From Parafilimonas sp. (GTDB lineage Bacteria; Bacteroidota; Bacteroidia; Chitinophagales; Chitinophagaceae), in the NCBI GenBank assembly GCA_023251275.1, contig JAHEZC010000197.1:1-5858 (forward strand): DNA of 5,858 nucleotides. The letters are read 5' to 3'. Under the pieces are notes generated by a model, which made no database searches, was not told the origin of the DNA, and saw nothing but the letters and a program-made list of their open reading frames with translations. Numbering within the stretch: position 1 is the stretch's first letter; each line of letters begins with the position of its first letter. Below are positions 5,831-5,858 of this stretch, piece after piece. Made by a program: the position numbers and the translations under genes.

Positions 5831-5858
5831 ATGTCGCTTAAAGTTTATAATTCATTAA
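5831..5858 (+). CDS. cysS: Start of cysteinyl-tRNA synthetase (partial, cut by window end)
   Basis: ATG at 5831 opens a frame reading MSLKVYNSL up to the window edge (nine codons plus one base). This matches the N-terminus I know for Bacteroidota CysS (typically M-x-L-x-YN-[ST]-L followed by a basic stretch), where the L-x-x-YN-x-L segment starts the first strand of the class I synthetase fold. CysS charges tRNA-Cys with cysteine in the cytoplasm. From memory, cysS also occurs next to rhomboid and EEP genes in related genomes, which agrees with this call. The gap of 143 bp before it suggests its own promoter rather than pure operon read-through. No Shine-Dalgarno precedes the ATG. Only nine residues are visible, so the assignment rests on a short match plus context. 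Confidence 0.7.

Noticed and set aside
1..5858. Search for tRNA or rRNA genes, CRISPR arrays, insertion sequences and attachment sites
   Set aside because: The coding sequence is nearly continuous and the gaps are at most 174 bp; none shows spaced repeats, terminal inverted repeats, transposase motifs or a tRNA-like fold.

Overview
The window looks like chromosomal DNA of a Bacteroidota bacterium, most likely a Chitinophagaceae-like lineage. Four things point there: the protein style (RlmD, two tandem rhomboids, membrane-anchored EEP hydrolases), a signal peptide ending in HAQ, TAnnTTTG-like promoter elements, and near absence of Shine-Dalgarno sequences. This assignment is from recalled family knowledge, not a database search.

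Layout. Positions 1-100 (minus strand) hold the cut-off start of a divergently transcribed secreted protein, with a clear signal peptide. Positions 101-274 are a divergent intergenic region with a 7-bp inverted repeat, a short near-direct repeat and a full-match -7 promoter element just before rlmD. Five plus-strand genes follow with gaps of 6, 52, 15 and 30 bp, so they probably form one operon: rlmD (275-1717), rhomboid protease 1 (1724-2425), rhomboid protease 2 with a cytosolic tail (2478-3413), and two paralogous membrane-anchored endonuclease/exonuclease/phosphatase (EEP) proteins (3429-4535 and 4566-5687). A 143-bp gap then leads to the first nine codons of a gene that reads like cysS (cysteinyl-tRNA synthetase), cut off by the window end at 5858.

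How the genes relate. RlmD is a housekeeping RNA-modification enzyme. The four membrane-protein genes behind it are two tandem duplicated pairs. All rhomboid catalytic residues and all EEP metal/phosphate residues are visible, so none looks degenerate. In each pair one copy is closer to family consensus (rhomboid 1, EEP 2) and the other is more diverged (rhomboid 2 with GASA instead of GASG; EEP 1 with GDLNTTP). A functional link between the intramembrane proteases and the tethered hydrolases is plausible from synteny but unproven.

The most interesting non-gene signal lies in the gap before cysS. A near-consensus Bacteroidota -7 element (5690-5697) sits seven bases ahead of a 12-codon ORF (5705-5743) whose product ends in Arg-Cys-Cys-Ser-Asp. 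Adjacent Cys codons in a short leader ORF ahead of cysteinyl-tRNA synthetase are what a cysteine-sensing leader peptide would look like. The evidence is thin (two Cys codons, no convincing terminator), so it is offered as a testable hypothesis.
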